From Thermoflexales bacterium (GTDB lineage: Bacteria; Chloroflexota; Anaerolineae; B4-G1; SLSP01), in NCBI GenBank assembly GCA_007130345.1, contig SLSP01000310.1, forward strand, positions 1 through 5,731: DNA of 5,731 nucleotides, in the 5' to 3' direction. The notes under the pieces were generated by a model. It was not told the origin of the DNA. It searched no databases and saw only the letters and a list, made by a program, of their open reading frames with translations. Positions within the stretch are counted from its first letter, which is position 1, and the number at the start of each line of letters is the position of its first letter. Positions 1 through 5,171 of the stretch are shown here, one piece after another. A program made the translations under genes and the position numbers.

Positions 1-287
1 ATGTCCTCCGGGCGATCCCGCTCGGAGAGCATAATCACCGGCACAAAGGGCAACGCCGCCTCCCGCTTGATCTGCCGCGTGACCTCGTAGGCGTCCATAT
101 CCGGCAGCGCGGAAGCCAGCAGCACCAGATCGGGAGGCCGCTGGCGGATTGCATCCAGCGCCGCCCGCCCCTCCGCGACCCGCCGCACGACGTATCCCGC
201 GCTTTGCAACACGCCACGCACCTCGGCCACAAATTCCGCCGAGGGGTCTATGATGAGAATGTCTGCAAAAAGGAAACCAGAGGTCAT
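1..287 (-). CDS. Response-regulator receiver domain protein, N-terminal part, phosphorylation site missing
   Basis: The reading frame gives 95 residues and then leaves the window, so the C-terminal part and any output domain are unseen. It has the layout of a CheY-like receiver: strand 1 ADILIIDPS (residues 8-16), helix 1, then PPDLVLLASALPDMDAYEV (51-69), then LPFVPVIMLSERD (79-91). In normal receivers strand 1 ends in two acidic residues and strand 3 ends in the phospho-accepting Asp. Here the second acidic position is Pro15 and the acceptor position is Ala58 (codon GCT, bases 114-116). Ser88 keeps the conserved Thr/Ser. The fold is clear, but phosphorylation by a histidine kinase should be impossible, so it is best called a pseudo-receiver. 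The ATG at 287 is the natural start for a receiver, although no Shine-Dalgarno sequence precedes it. It could be a free-standing regulator or the first domain of a larger signalling protein. Confidence 0.85.
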   Translation of the reverse strand, partial: MTSGFLFADILIIDPSAEFVAEVRGVLQSAGYVVRRVAEGRAALDAIRQRPPDLVLLASALPDMDAYEVTRQIKREAALPFVPVIMLSERDRPED

Positions 288-321
288 TTTAGATTTCGGA
301 TTTTGGTTGCTGAATTTTCCC

Positions 322-354
322 AGACCGGTCAGGTTTCTAAAAACTGACAGGTCT
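322..354. repeat. 33-bp imperfect palindrome in the leader of the receiver gene
   Basis: The arms 322-336 and 340-354 are complementary at 13 of 15 positions around a 3-base centre (337-339). The outer part pairs AGACCGGTCAG with CTGACAGGTCT, one mismatch in 11. The inner part adds three T-A pairs after one mismatch. It lies between the predicted promoter at 389-397 and the start codon at 287, so it would be transcribed into the leader as a hairpin. It has no following U-run, which argues against an intrinsic terminator. It could be a dimeric-regulator operator, a leader RNA hairpin or a dispersed palindromic repeat. Confidence 0.7.
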
Positions 355-388
355 TTCCCTAAAATTATGAAAAGATGTCGCCCTATTG

Positions 389-397
389 AGTATACCA
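389..397 (-). promoter_or_regulatory. Extended -10 promoter for the receiver gene
   Basis: On the minus strand the bases read TGG followed by TATACT, an extended -10 box (TGn plus five of six bases of TATAAT). No good -35 hexamer stands 16-18 bases upstream, which is tolerated in extended -10 promoters. Transcription would start near 382, giving a leader of about 95 bases that contains the 322-354 palindrome. A 7-base inverted repeat (CCACACA at 395-401 and TGTGTGG at 436-442) overlaps the upstream edge and might be a regulator site. Prediction from sequence only. Confidence 0.45.
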
Positions 398-452
398 CAC
401 AGCCCCGGCTCGTGCCGTTAGCGTTCTGTGGATGTTGTGTGGCAACTTGACG

Positions 453-1103
453 CTACGCGATCCTCGCCGCCACGGGCATAATCGTGCCTTCATCGCTTTC
501 GACGATCAGCGCCTCGACCTGGCCCGCTGACGCCTCTTGCAGCGCCCCCTGGAACGCATTGAAGCGCGCCTGCGAGAAGCGCGCTGTCACAGTGACGTCG
601 CCGGCGAAGGTCTCGTCGAGGATGTCGCCGCCGTGCTCGGCCACCAGCAGCCGCGTCCGCTCGAAGAGACTGTACGGGACGGCCACCAGCACCGTGTGCG
701 TGGGGACACGCTCGGCCAGGGGGAGCGCGCGCAGCACCTCGCGCACGGATTCGCTGTAGGCGCGCACGAGGCCGCCCGTCCCAAGCTTCGTCCCGCCGAA
801 GTAGCGCGTCACCACCACCGCCGCGTCGCCCAGGCCGCTGCCCTGAAGCACGGCCAGCGCGGGCCGCCCTGCCGTCCCCGAAGGCTCGCCGTCGTCGCTG
901 CAATGCGCAATCACACGGTTCCCGTGGCCCACCACGTAGGCCGGGACGTTGTGCGTGGCGTCGGCGAACTCCGCGCGGATGCGCTCCACGAAGGCTTTCG
1001 CCGCATCCACATCGAAGACCGGCCCGGCGGTGGCGATGAAGCGCGAGTTGACGATGCGCAGTTCCACACGGGTTTCGGCTGCGGGAATCAGGTAATTAGC
1101 CAT
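453..1103 (-). CDS. yigZ: YigZ/IMPACT-family (UPF0029) protein
   Basis: This 216-residue protein has the full length of the bacterial YigZ family. The IMPACT N-terminal domain shows its signatures in order: DATHNVPAY (48-56), SDDGEPSGTAGRP (69-81) and VVTRYFGGTKLGTGGLVRAY (97-116). A smaller C-terminal domain (about 140-205) follows, as in other YigZ proteins. Eukaryotic IMPACT influences translational control through GCN1/GCN2. The bacterial function is not settled, and a role around the ribosome or RNA is only suspected. The frame stays open upstream to 1166, but those 21 codons are pyrimidine-rich, repeat-derived sequence unlike a YigZ N-terminus. The start at 1103 (MANYLIP) begins exactly where family similarity begins. 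No Shine-Dalgarno is visible. The gene starts 66 bases after the radical SAM stop and is probably carried on the same transcript; a functional link is not implied. Confidence 0.93.
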   Translation of the reverse strand: MANYLIPAAETRVELRIVNSRFIATAGPVFDVDAAKAFVERIRAEFADATHNVPAYVVGHGNRVIAHCSDDGEPSGTAGRPALAVLQGSGLGDAAVVVTRYFGGTKLGTGGLVRAYSESVREVLRALPLAERVPTHTVLVAVPYSLFERTRLLVAEHGGDILDETFAGDVTVTARFSQARFNAFQGALQEASAGQVEALIVESDEGTIMPVAARIA

Positions 1104-1143
1104 ACACAGAGACAGAGTGAGAGGGGGAGTGGGCGAGGGGGTG

Positions 1144-1171
1144 ACGTTTGACGCCTGATGTTTCACGTTTC
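1144..1171. repeat. Degenerate 7-base tandem repeat, four units
   Basis: Four consecutive 7-base units read ACGTTTG, ACGCCTG, ATGTTTC and ACGTTTC on the plus strand. The last unit overlaps the stop codon of the radical SAM gene (1170-1172). Next to it, 1105-1143 is a purine-rich stretch on the plus strand containing CACAGAGACAGAG. Together they fill the 66-base gap between the two genes and explain the spurious N-terminal extension of the yigZ frame. Confidence 0.6.
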
Positions 1172-3782
1172 ATACTACCTTCAGATCTCTCCATTCTATC
1201 ATCGCCTCCCGTTCCCTGGACGCCCCCGCAAACGAGCGCAGATAGCCGAGCAGGTCGAACTTGGGCGTGACCACCAGCCGCGCCGCGAAGTGCGTCGCAT
1301 CCCGGCGATAGTCGCCCGCCAGCAGCACGCGCTTCTTCCGCGCCTTCTCCGGGATGTCGAACCGGAAGCCCACCTCCTCGCGGCGCGCGTTCACCGGGAC
1401 GTAGGCCGCGTGCAGGAAGCGACGCAGCGCGTCCCCCGCCGCCGGGAAGTGTACCGAGGGCAGCCGCAGCGCCATCTCCGCCTGGCGGAACTGCCCCGGC
1501 TCGAAATCCGGCGGCGTCCAGCCCAGAAAGCGCGCGCCGTTTGCCAATTCTAAACCACTGAAGCACTGAGGACACTGAGATAACTCTAAAGACTCCGTGT
1601 TCTCTGTGTCTCCGTGGTGAGTGAGTTTTTTCCTGATCGGGGTGACTGTGGCATCTTCCAGGCATACCAGCGCGTCCGCGTCCCACGCCTTGAGCGCAAT
1701 GACGGTCTCTCCGTGCCAGTAGCCGAACTGCCGCCGGTTCGCCTTCGTCGTCCACAGGCTCTCCCGCGCCGCCAGCAGCGTATCCGCCAGCGCCGGAAAG
1801 GTTGCCAGCAGGCTCCGCAAGACCCAGGCCTCAATCCAGGCGGGATCGCGGCCGGCCACCGCCGGGGGGAGCCACATCCGCGCGTAGAGGGGTGGCAAGC
1901 GCCACTTGGTGCGTATCACGTCCTCTAGCTCGCGCAGGTAGCCCGCGCCGGGATGGCGCAGCCGATGCTCCACGATGGCCGCGCGCTCGGCGGGGGTGGA
2001 GCACGCGCCGCAGCCCAGGCAATGCGCGGTCGCGCCCGCCTGCCCCACTTCGCTCAGGCAGTAGCCCGGATCGTGGCCCGCCTGCGCCTCCTGGTACTGC
2101 TGATACAGGAAGTCCGCCCCCACCGGCTGCGTCACAAACTCCAATGGGAAGGCGTAGTCCGGCCCCTTCGCGCCGAGGAAAGCGTCGCTCCAATGGCCGC
2201 GCTCCACCATCCACCCGCGCAGCGCGTCCCAATAGCCGGGCGTCAGCGTGAGGTCGTAGCAATGCCCAGCCTCCGCCAACGCGAGGACGGCCTCCGCCAG
2301 CCAGTATCCGCCGAGCGCCAACACCTGCGAAGCCGCGTACTCGTCCCACGGCGTCGCCAGGCGGAACTCGAAGCCGTGCGTCTCCACCGCCGACTTCACC
2401 GGCCCGGCGATAGCGCGCCAATCGGCCTCATCCAGCCGCAACCAGTCGTGGCGCAACGGCGTGAAGGGCATCCGAATCAAGTAGCCGAAGCTGAACATCA
2501 CGCGCGCGCCCCGGTGGTGCTGGCGATGCAGCGCCTTGAGCGCGCCCACGAAGGCGCGGAACTCCGCAATATCGGCGGCGGTCTCGTGGCCGGTGAGGAT
2601 GAAGAACAGCTTTAGCTCGCGGGGCTTCTGCCGCAGCAAGCGCCGCAACGCCGTCTCGATTTCGGCGTCCGACAGGCTCTTGTGGAGGAAGGCGCGCATC
2701 CCCTGGCTGACGCCCTCGATGCCGAGCGTGAAACTGCGCTTGTCGGCCAGCGCCTCGGCCTCCACCAACAGCGGCGCGCGGGCCAGCACATCCACGCGCT
2801 GGCTCTTCATCCCCACCCGGTCGAACCGGCGGTGTAGCTCGAGCAACAAAGCGAGGATGTCGTGGTAAGTGTTGAAATTGAAACTGTAGAGGTCAACCTC
2901 CGCCGCTCCGTGCGTCGCCTTGAGCGTCTGCGCCGTCGCCAGCGCCGCTTCCGGCGCGATCTCGCGGTAGGGCTTGCGGTCGTACCCCTCGAAGCAAAAA
3001 GAGCAGAATGCGGGGCAGCCAAAGCCAATCTGCAACCGCGCTGTTCCGGCCTCGGCGCTGTCCAGCAGGGGATAGTCCACCAGCAGGTCGGCGGCGGACG
3101 GCTCACGGCAGAGGGCCTTCGTCACGCGCTGACCCGGCACGCCCGCCACCCACAGCCCGTCCACCTCAGCGGCAGCGCGGAGCAGGCGTTCGCGCTTGGG
3201 CAAGGCGGCCCCCGCGTGGAGCGCGCGCGTCAACGCCGCGACCTGGCGCTCGCCCTCGCCGCAGAACAGCGCGTCGGCCACGCAGTCGCCCGCTTCATTG
3301 ATGATGGCTTGCGTTGCCAGGGCGTTGGAGCCGCCCAGAATCAGCGGCGGGAACGTCGCATCGCGCTGGTCGGCCATCACCGGCACACCCGACCGCTGCA
3401 ACAGATAGGGCAGATTGATGAGTTCCAGCGTGTAGGCGTTGGAGACCAGCACCGCGTCGAAGTCCTCCAGCCCGCGCCAGGACTGCGTCCCCACGATCAG
3501 CGGCACGCCGGCGGCCTCAAAGCGCGCGCGGTCGTGTTCCGGTGGGAAGAAGGCCATATCCACGTAAGCGCCGGGGACTGCGCGCCGCACCGCCTGGAAG
3601 AGAAAGAGGTGCGGCGTCGAGCGATCCACGTCGCGGAAGGGGGAAAGGCGCAGGATCAGCGCGCGGAACGGCGCGGCCGCGAAGGCGGGGTTGGCAAAGG
3701 TGGGATTGGGCCGGGGATGATACAGCGCGGCCTGTTGCAACAGCGCCCAGTTGTGGGTGAAGAACGTCTCGTAGTGTGCCAT
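1170..3782 (-). CDS. B12-binding-like radical SAM protein, uncharacterised TIGR03960-like group
   Basis: Positions count from the ATG at 3791, giving 873 residues; from my preferred ATG at 3782 the protein has 870. An N-terminal Rossmann-like domain (about 40-190) includes LILGGSNA (150-157) and CGEGE (177-181), typical of B12-binding radical SAM proteins, but I see no DxHxxG cobalamin-ligand motif. The radical SAM core follows, with a CxxxCxxC 4Fe-4S motif at Cys259, Cys263 and Cys266, then SFTLGIEGVSQGMRAFLHK. A later cluster, Cys578 plus CLGCGAC (Cys591, 594, 597), could bind another Fe-S cluster or zinc. This order resembles the uncharacterised TIGR03960 proteins; the last 200 residues I cannot assign. 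Substrate and reaction are unknown. An in-frame repeat adds residues about 722-749. The start at 3782 is chosen because the -10 box overlaps the 3791 ATG, so the transcript should begin next to codon 3782. Confidence 0.88.
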   Translation of the reverse strand: MAHYETFFTHNWALLQQAALYHPRPNPTFANPAFAAAPFRALILRLSPFRDVDRSTPHLFLFQAVRRAVPGAYVDMAFFPPEHDRARFEAAGVPLIVGTQSWRGLEDFDAVLVSNAYTLELINLPYLLQRSGVPVMADQRDATFPPLILGGSNALATQAIINEAGDCVADALFCGEGERQVAALTRALHAGAALPKRERLLRAAAEVDGLWVAGVPGQRVTKALCREPSAADLLVDYPLLDSAEAGTARLQIGFGCPAFCSFCFEGYDRKPYREIAPEAALATAQTLKATHGAAEVDLYSFNFNTYHDILALLLELHRRFDRVGMKSQRVDVLARAPLLVEAEALADKRSFTLGIEGVSQGMRAFLHKSLSDAEIETALRRLLRQKPRELKLFFILTGHETAADIAEFRAFVGALKALHRQHHRGARVMFSFGYLIRMPFTPLRHDWLRLDEADWRAIAGPVKSAVETHGFEFRLATPWDEYAASQVLALGGYWLAEAVLALAEAGHCYDLTLTPGYWDALRGWMVERGHWSDAFLGAKGPDYAFPLEFVTQPVGADFLYQQYQEAQAGHDPGYCLSEVGQAGATAHCLGCGACSTPAERAAIVEHRLRHPGAGYLRELEDVIRTKWRLPPLYARMWLPPAVAGRDPAWIEAWVLRSLLATFPALADTLLAARESLWTTKANRRQFGYWHGETVIALKAWDADALVCLEDATVTPIRKKLTHHGDTENTESLELSQCPQCFSGLELANGARFLGWTPPDFEPGQFRQAEMALRLPSVHFPAAGDALRRFLHAAYVPVNARREEVGFRFDIPEKARKKRVLLAGDYRRDATHFAARLVVTPKFDLLGYLRSFAGASREREAMIEWRDLKVV
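1554..1618. repeat. 65-bp inverted repeat of 9-base units inside the radical SAM gene
   Basis: Arms 1554-1581 and 1591-1618 match as inverted copies at 20 of 28 positions around a 9-base loop. Each arm is itself a 9-base tandem array with rough consensus CACnGAGnA: CACTGAAG, CACTGAGGA, CACTGAGAT in one, and CACGGAGA, CACAGAGAA, CACGGAGTC when the other is read on the minus strand. In the gene it encodes HHGDTENTE (from residue 725) and SQCPQCFSG, low-complexity sequence unlike the flanks. Because units and loop are 9 bases, the frame is kept. I recall similar HGDTENTE-type peptides as translations of dispersed repeats in bacterial genomes; this cannot be checked here. Confidence 0.8.
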
Positions 3783-3789
3783 CGCCCAC

Positions 3790-3818
3790 ATTATACGTGG
3801 ATTGCGCGGCTTTGTCCA
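3790..3818 (-). promoter_or_regulatory. Near-consensus sigma70 promoter, probable leaderless start for the radical SAM gene
   Basis: On the minus strand TGGACA (3813-3818, five of six bases of TTGACA) is followed by a 17-base spacer and a perfect TATAAT (3790-3795). Transcription should begin about 7 bases past the -10 box, near 3783, immediately before the ATG at 3782. That leaves no room for a ribosome binding site, so the mRNA is predicted to be leaderless. The promoter fits into the gap after the vapC stop codon (3828-3830), so the radical SAM gene is not dependent on the toxin-antitoxin transcript. Confidence 0.7.
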
Positions 3819-3827
3819 AACTTCCGG

Positions 3828-4271
3828 CTACACATCCCCCGGCTGCGCCACGCGCCGAAGCCACGTCACCTGGTCGAAGTCGGCGTCGAAGCTGGCGATA
3901 GCGGGAATGCCGCGCTCGCGGCACGCCAATGCGATGAGCGCATCGTGGAAATTGAGTTCGCCGGAAGAGGCGCGCATCAAGTCCAGGGCGGGGGAGTAGA
4001 GTCGGGGGACATCGGGGAGAATCCAGGTCAATGTTTGGGGTGGGGCAAGCGCATGTAGTTGATTCATCACGCACGGGACATCTGCCGCGCGGCCTTTCTC
4101 ATACAACCTTCGAATGGCGGCGCTGATAGCCTCGGTGGTTACGCAATCGAAGTACATCGGCGTAACGCGGGCCTCAAGCAGTGCGTGGTAGAGCGCCGTT
4201 GCCTGAGTGTTCCAGTGGTCACGCGCATCAAGCAGTGCCACTAACACGGATGAGTCTATCACAATTCGCAT
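3828..4271 (-). CDS. vapC: VapC-type PIN-domain toxin (ribonuclease)
   Basis: A 147-residue PIN-domain protein of usual VapC length. VapC toxins are Mg-dependent ribonucleases that cut tRNA or rRNA and are held inactive by their VapB antitoxin. The acidic active site is complete: Asp6 in MRIVIDSSVL, Glu47 in CVTTEAISAA, Asp110 in NFHDALIAL, and Asp129 in ASFDADFD, with Asp131 and Asp133 nearby. The ATG at 4271 shares its A with the TGA of the upstream antitoxin (TGATG), the classic coupled arrangement; a GTG at 4274 would add one residue and is less likely. No separate ribosome binding site is evident, so translation is probably coupled to the antitoxin. The last codons (WLRRVAQPGDV, stop) and the bases beneath them recur at 4779-4820 as the relic of a second toxin. 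Confidence 0.92.
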   Translation of the reverse strand: MRIVIDSSVLVALLDARDHWNTQATALYHALLEARVTPMYFDCVTTEAISAAIRRLYEKGRAADVPCVMNQLHALAPPQTLTWILPDVPRLYSPALDLMRASSGELNFHDALIALACRERGIPAIASFDADFDQVTWLRRVAQPGDV

Positions 4272-4552
4272 CACACGTCGTCGTAAAGCGCTTCGGTATC
4301 GGCCAGAGCATCACCGCCACAGCCGTCTGGAATCACATCCCGCCAGGCGCTCAGGCTAGATGGGGGATTTTCCACCGTAGGATACAGGTACGGCGGTTCC
4401 TTTTCGGCCACCACCAACGGCGGTTGTTGCCGCGCCTTCTGACGCAAAAACGCGACAAATTCCTCCACCGCGCCGAGGCTGCGCGGCGGCAGGTCATCCA
4501 GCCAAGCGGTAATGCGCTGTTTGGTCTCTTGCGTGGTGGTCAATGTGGTCAT
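4271..4552 (-). CDS. VapB-type antitoxin, DUF2281-like N-terminus
   Basis: A 93-residue protein directly upstream of vapC. Residues 9-41 (including ITAWLDDLPPRSLGAVEEF) resemble the DUF2281 group of short antitoxins: a helical segment with LDDLP followed by EEFVAFLRQKAR. The tail contains PPYLYPTV (53-60) and GGDALADTEALYD (79-91). Tails of VapB proteins normally wrap the PIN toxin and block its active site, so this tail is the likely toxin-binding part. The frame is open to 4669, but the start at 4552 is fixed by a strong GAAGGAGG seven bases upstream, and the extension is repeat sequence. Stop and vapC start overlap, so the two are cotranscribed and probably autoregulated. The tail is shared with the otherwise unrelated antitoxin at 4834-5136. 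Confidence 0.85.
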   Translation of the reverse strand: MTTLTTTQETKQRITAWLDDLPPRSLGAVEEFVAFLRQKARQQPPLVVAEKEPPYLYPTVENPPSSLSAWRDVIPDGCGGDALADTEALYDDV

Positions 4553-4559
4553 ATTCAAT

Positions 4560-4567
4560 CCTCCTTC
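4560..4567 (-). promoter_or_regulatory. Strong ribosome binding site of the vapB gene
   Basis: GAAGGAGG on the minus strand, 7 bases before the ATG at 4552. It is the best Shine-Dalgarno in the window and rules out the longer start at 4669. Strong antitoxin translation beside weaker, coupled toxin translation is usual in TA pairs. Confidence 0.85.
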
Positions 4568-4569
4568 AA

Positions 4570-4590
4570 AAATGGCAAATGGCAAATGGC
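4570..4590. repeat. Three perfect copies of a 7-base tandem repeat
   Basis: AAATGGC occurs three times in succession on the plus strand, directly upstream of the vapB ribosome binding site, so it would lie in the vapB leader or promoter. It is followed at 4594-4623 by a degenerate run of TAATCG-like hexamers (TAATCG at 4599, 4612 and 4618, TAATTC at 4605). Confidence 0.75.
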
Positions 4591-4778
4591 AAAATTCGTA
4601 ATCGTAATTCATAATCGTAATCGAAACTCGGTTGTCGTATTTTTGTGCGGGCATGGCGTGCGCTAGCACCGAAGTCTCCCTTGAAAATAGACACAGGACT
4701 CAGGACTCAAGCCACAAAATAGCGGCTGAGATATTTTCATTCAATTGCTGGTGAACCGCAGGTTAATGAGGAATTCCT
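4591..4778. other. Repeat-bearing intergenic spacer between two TA modules
   Basis: AT-rich compared with its surroundings and without a credible gene. It contains the TAATCG-like hexamers, two copies of the heptamer CAGGACT (4694-4707), an 8-base inverted repeat TGAAAATA / TATTTTCA (4682-4689 and 4732-4739), and a weak stem around 4710-4727 (AGCC / GGCT). The stem has no U-run in either direction, so I do not call a terminator. The vapBC promoter presumably lies here, but I could not identify a convincing -35/-10 pair. Confidence 0.5.
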
Positions 4779-4847
4779 CTACATATCTCCCGGCTGCGCC
4801 ACGCGCCGAAGCCATGGCACTCTGTACCATAGCTCAATCTCCATCAT
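4779..4847 (-). pseudogene. Relic of a second vapC toxin gene (internal deletion)
   Basis: Bases 4779-4820 match the 3' end of the intact vapC (3828-3869) almost base for base, including the stop codon. Read in the toxin frame they encode WLRRVAQPGD, identical to the vapC C-terminus. Upstream, the same frame runs open to an ATGATG at 4842-4847 that overlaps the end of the preceding antitoxin gene, which is where a coupled toxin start should be. The result is a 22-codon ORF: a start region (MMEIELW) joined almost directly to the toxin tail, with the catalytic Asp/Glu positions absent. The simplest explanation is deletion of most of a second PIN toxin gene. Whether the peptide is made is unknown. 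Confidence 0.8.
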
Positions 4848-5136
4848 AGAGAGCTTCGGTATCGGCAAGAGCATCGCCGCCAACGGGGGGCAGCAGCCCG
4901 ATTAGCCCTTCCAACTGCGCAAACGGAACTGACACGGTGGGATATTTATACGGCGGCAACGGAGACGGGATGTGCGCCTGTGCCAGCAATTGCTCATACC
5001 GTTCGTAATCCACCAACACCGCCGCCGGGCGGCCATGTTGCGTGATGTAGACCGCGTCGCCGGTTTCGCGGACGGTGTTCAGCACCTCGCTGGTCTTGCG
5101 GCGCAAATCGCTGATAGGCATAATCTGTGTGGTCAT
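4834..5136 (-). CDS. Chimeric antitoxin: Phd/YefM N-terminus with VapB-like tail
   Basis: A 100-residue antitoxin. Residues 1-51 form a Phd/YefM DNA-binding and dimerisation domain (ISDLRRKTSEVLNTVRETGD, then ITQHGRPAAVLVDYERYEQL) and are identical to those of the antitoxin at 5426-5701. Residues 52-100 are unlike that protein and instead share PPYxYPTV (61-68) and GGDALADTEALYD (86-98) with the VapB antitoxin at 4271-4552, at almost the same spacing (17 versus 18 residues). The tail is therefore probably a PIN-toxin-binding module, in line with the vapC relic just downstream. The frame extends to 5175, but the ATG at 5136 has AAGGCGG five bases upstream and matches the paralogue's start. It lies 35 bases after the relE stop and is likely in the same operon. 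With no intact cognate toxin next to it, it appears orphaned; it might still bind the nearby VapC. Confidence 0.87.
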   Translation of the reverse strand: MTTQIMPISDLRRKTSEVLNTVRETGDAVYITQHGRPAAVLVDYERYEQLLAQAHIPSPLPPYKYPTVSVPFAQLEGLIGLLPPVGGDALADTEALYDGD

Positions 5137-5148
5137 TTTTACCGCCTT
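4983..5148. repeat. Direct repeat, copy 1 (antitoxin 5' half and ribosome binding site)
   Basis: This 166-base segment is repeated at 5548-5713, offset by 565 bases in the same orientation. I count five differences: three in the coding part, all synonymous, and two in the ribosome binding region. It covers codons 1-51 of the antitoxin plus its leader. Similarity stops abruptly at the domain boundary. Confidence 0.93.
5142..5148 (-). promoter_or_regulatory. Ribosome binding site of the chimeric antitoxin
   Basis: AAGGCGG on the minus strand, five bases before the ATG at 5136. It is the counterpart of AAGGTGA in front of the other Phd-type antitoxin and supports the same start for both. Confidence 0.6.
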
Positions 5149-5171
5149 TTTTGATGTCAAATAACGAGAGA

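Noticed and set aside
250..450. Plus-strand ORF in the gap left of yigZ
   Set aside because: It overlaps the start of the receiver gene, the palindrome and the promoter, and its translation has no domain or supporting start signal.
537..1151. Plus-strand ORF opposite yigZ
   Set aside because: Antisense shadow of a gene with clear IMPACT-family motifs; no recognisable domain and no ribosome binding site.
1104..1166. Longer yigZ start (21 extra codons)
   Set aside because: The added residues come from the heptamer repeat and a pyrimidine-rich tract, and family similarity begins at MANYLIP.
1554..1618. Frameshift or intron in the radical SAM gene at the repeat
   Set aside because: The frame is open through the repeat, and protein-like sequence continues on both sides without a shift, so it is a translated insertion.
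2862..4058. Long plus-strand ORF of 398 codons
   Set aside because: It is antisense to the radical SAM and vapC genes, whose protein motifs are unmistakable. Long antisense frames are common in GC-rich genes, and its arginine- and glutamine-rich translation shows no domain.
4553..4669. Longer vapB start (39 extra codons)
   Set aside because: The extension translates tandem repeats, while a strong GAAGGAGG stands in front of the inner ATG at 4552.
4705..4740. Intrinsic terminator between the TA modules
   Set aside because: The AGCC / GGCT stem is short and has no U-run on the minus strand, so it does not meet the usual pattern.
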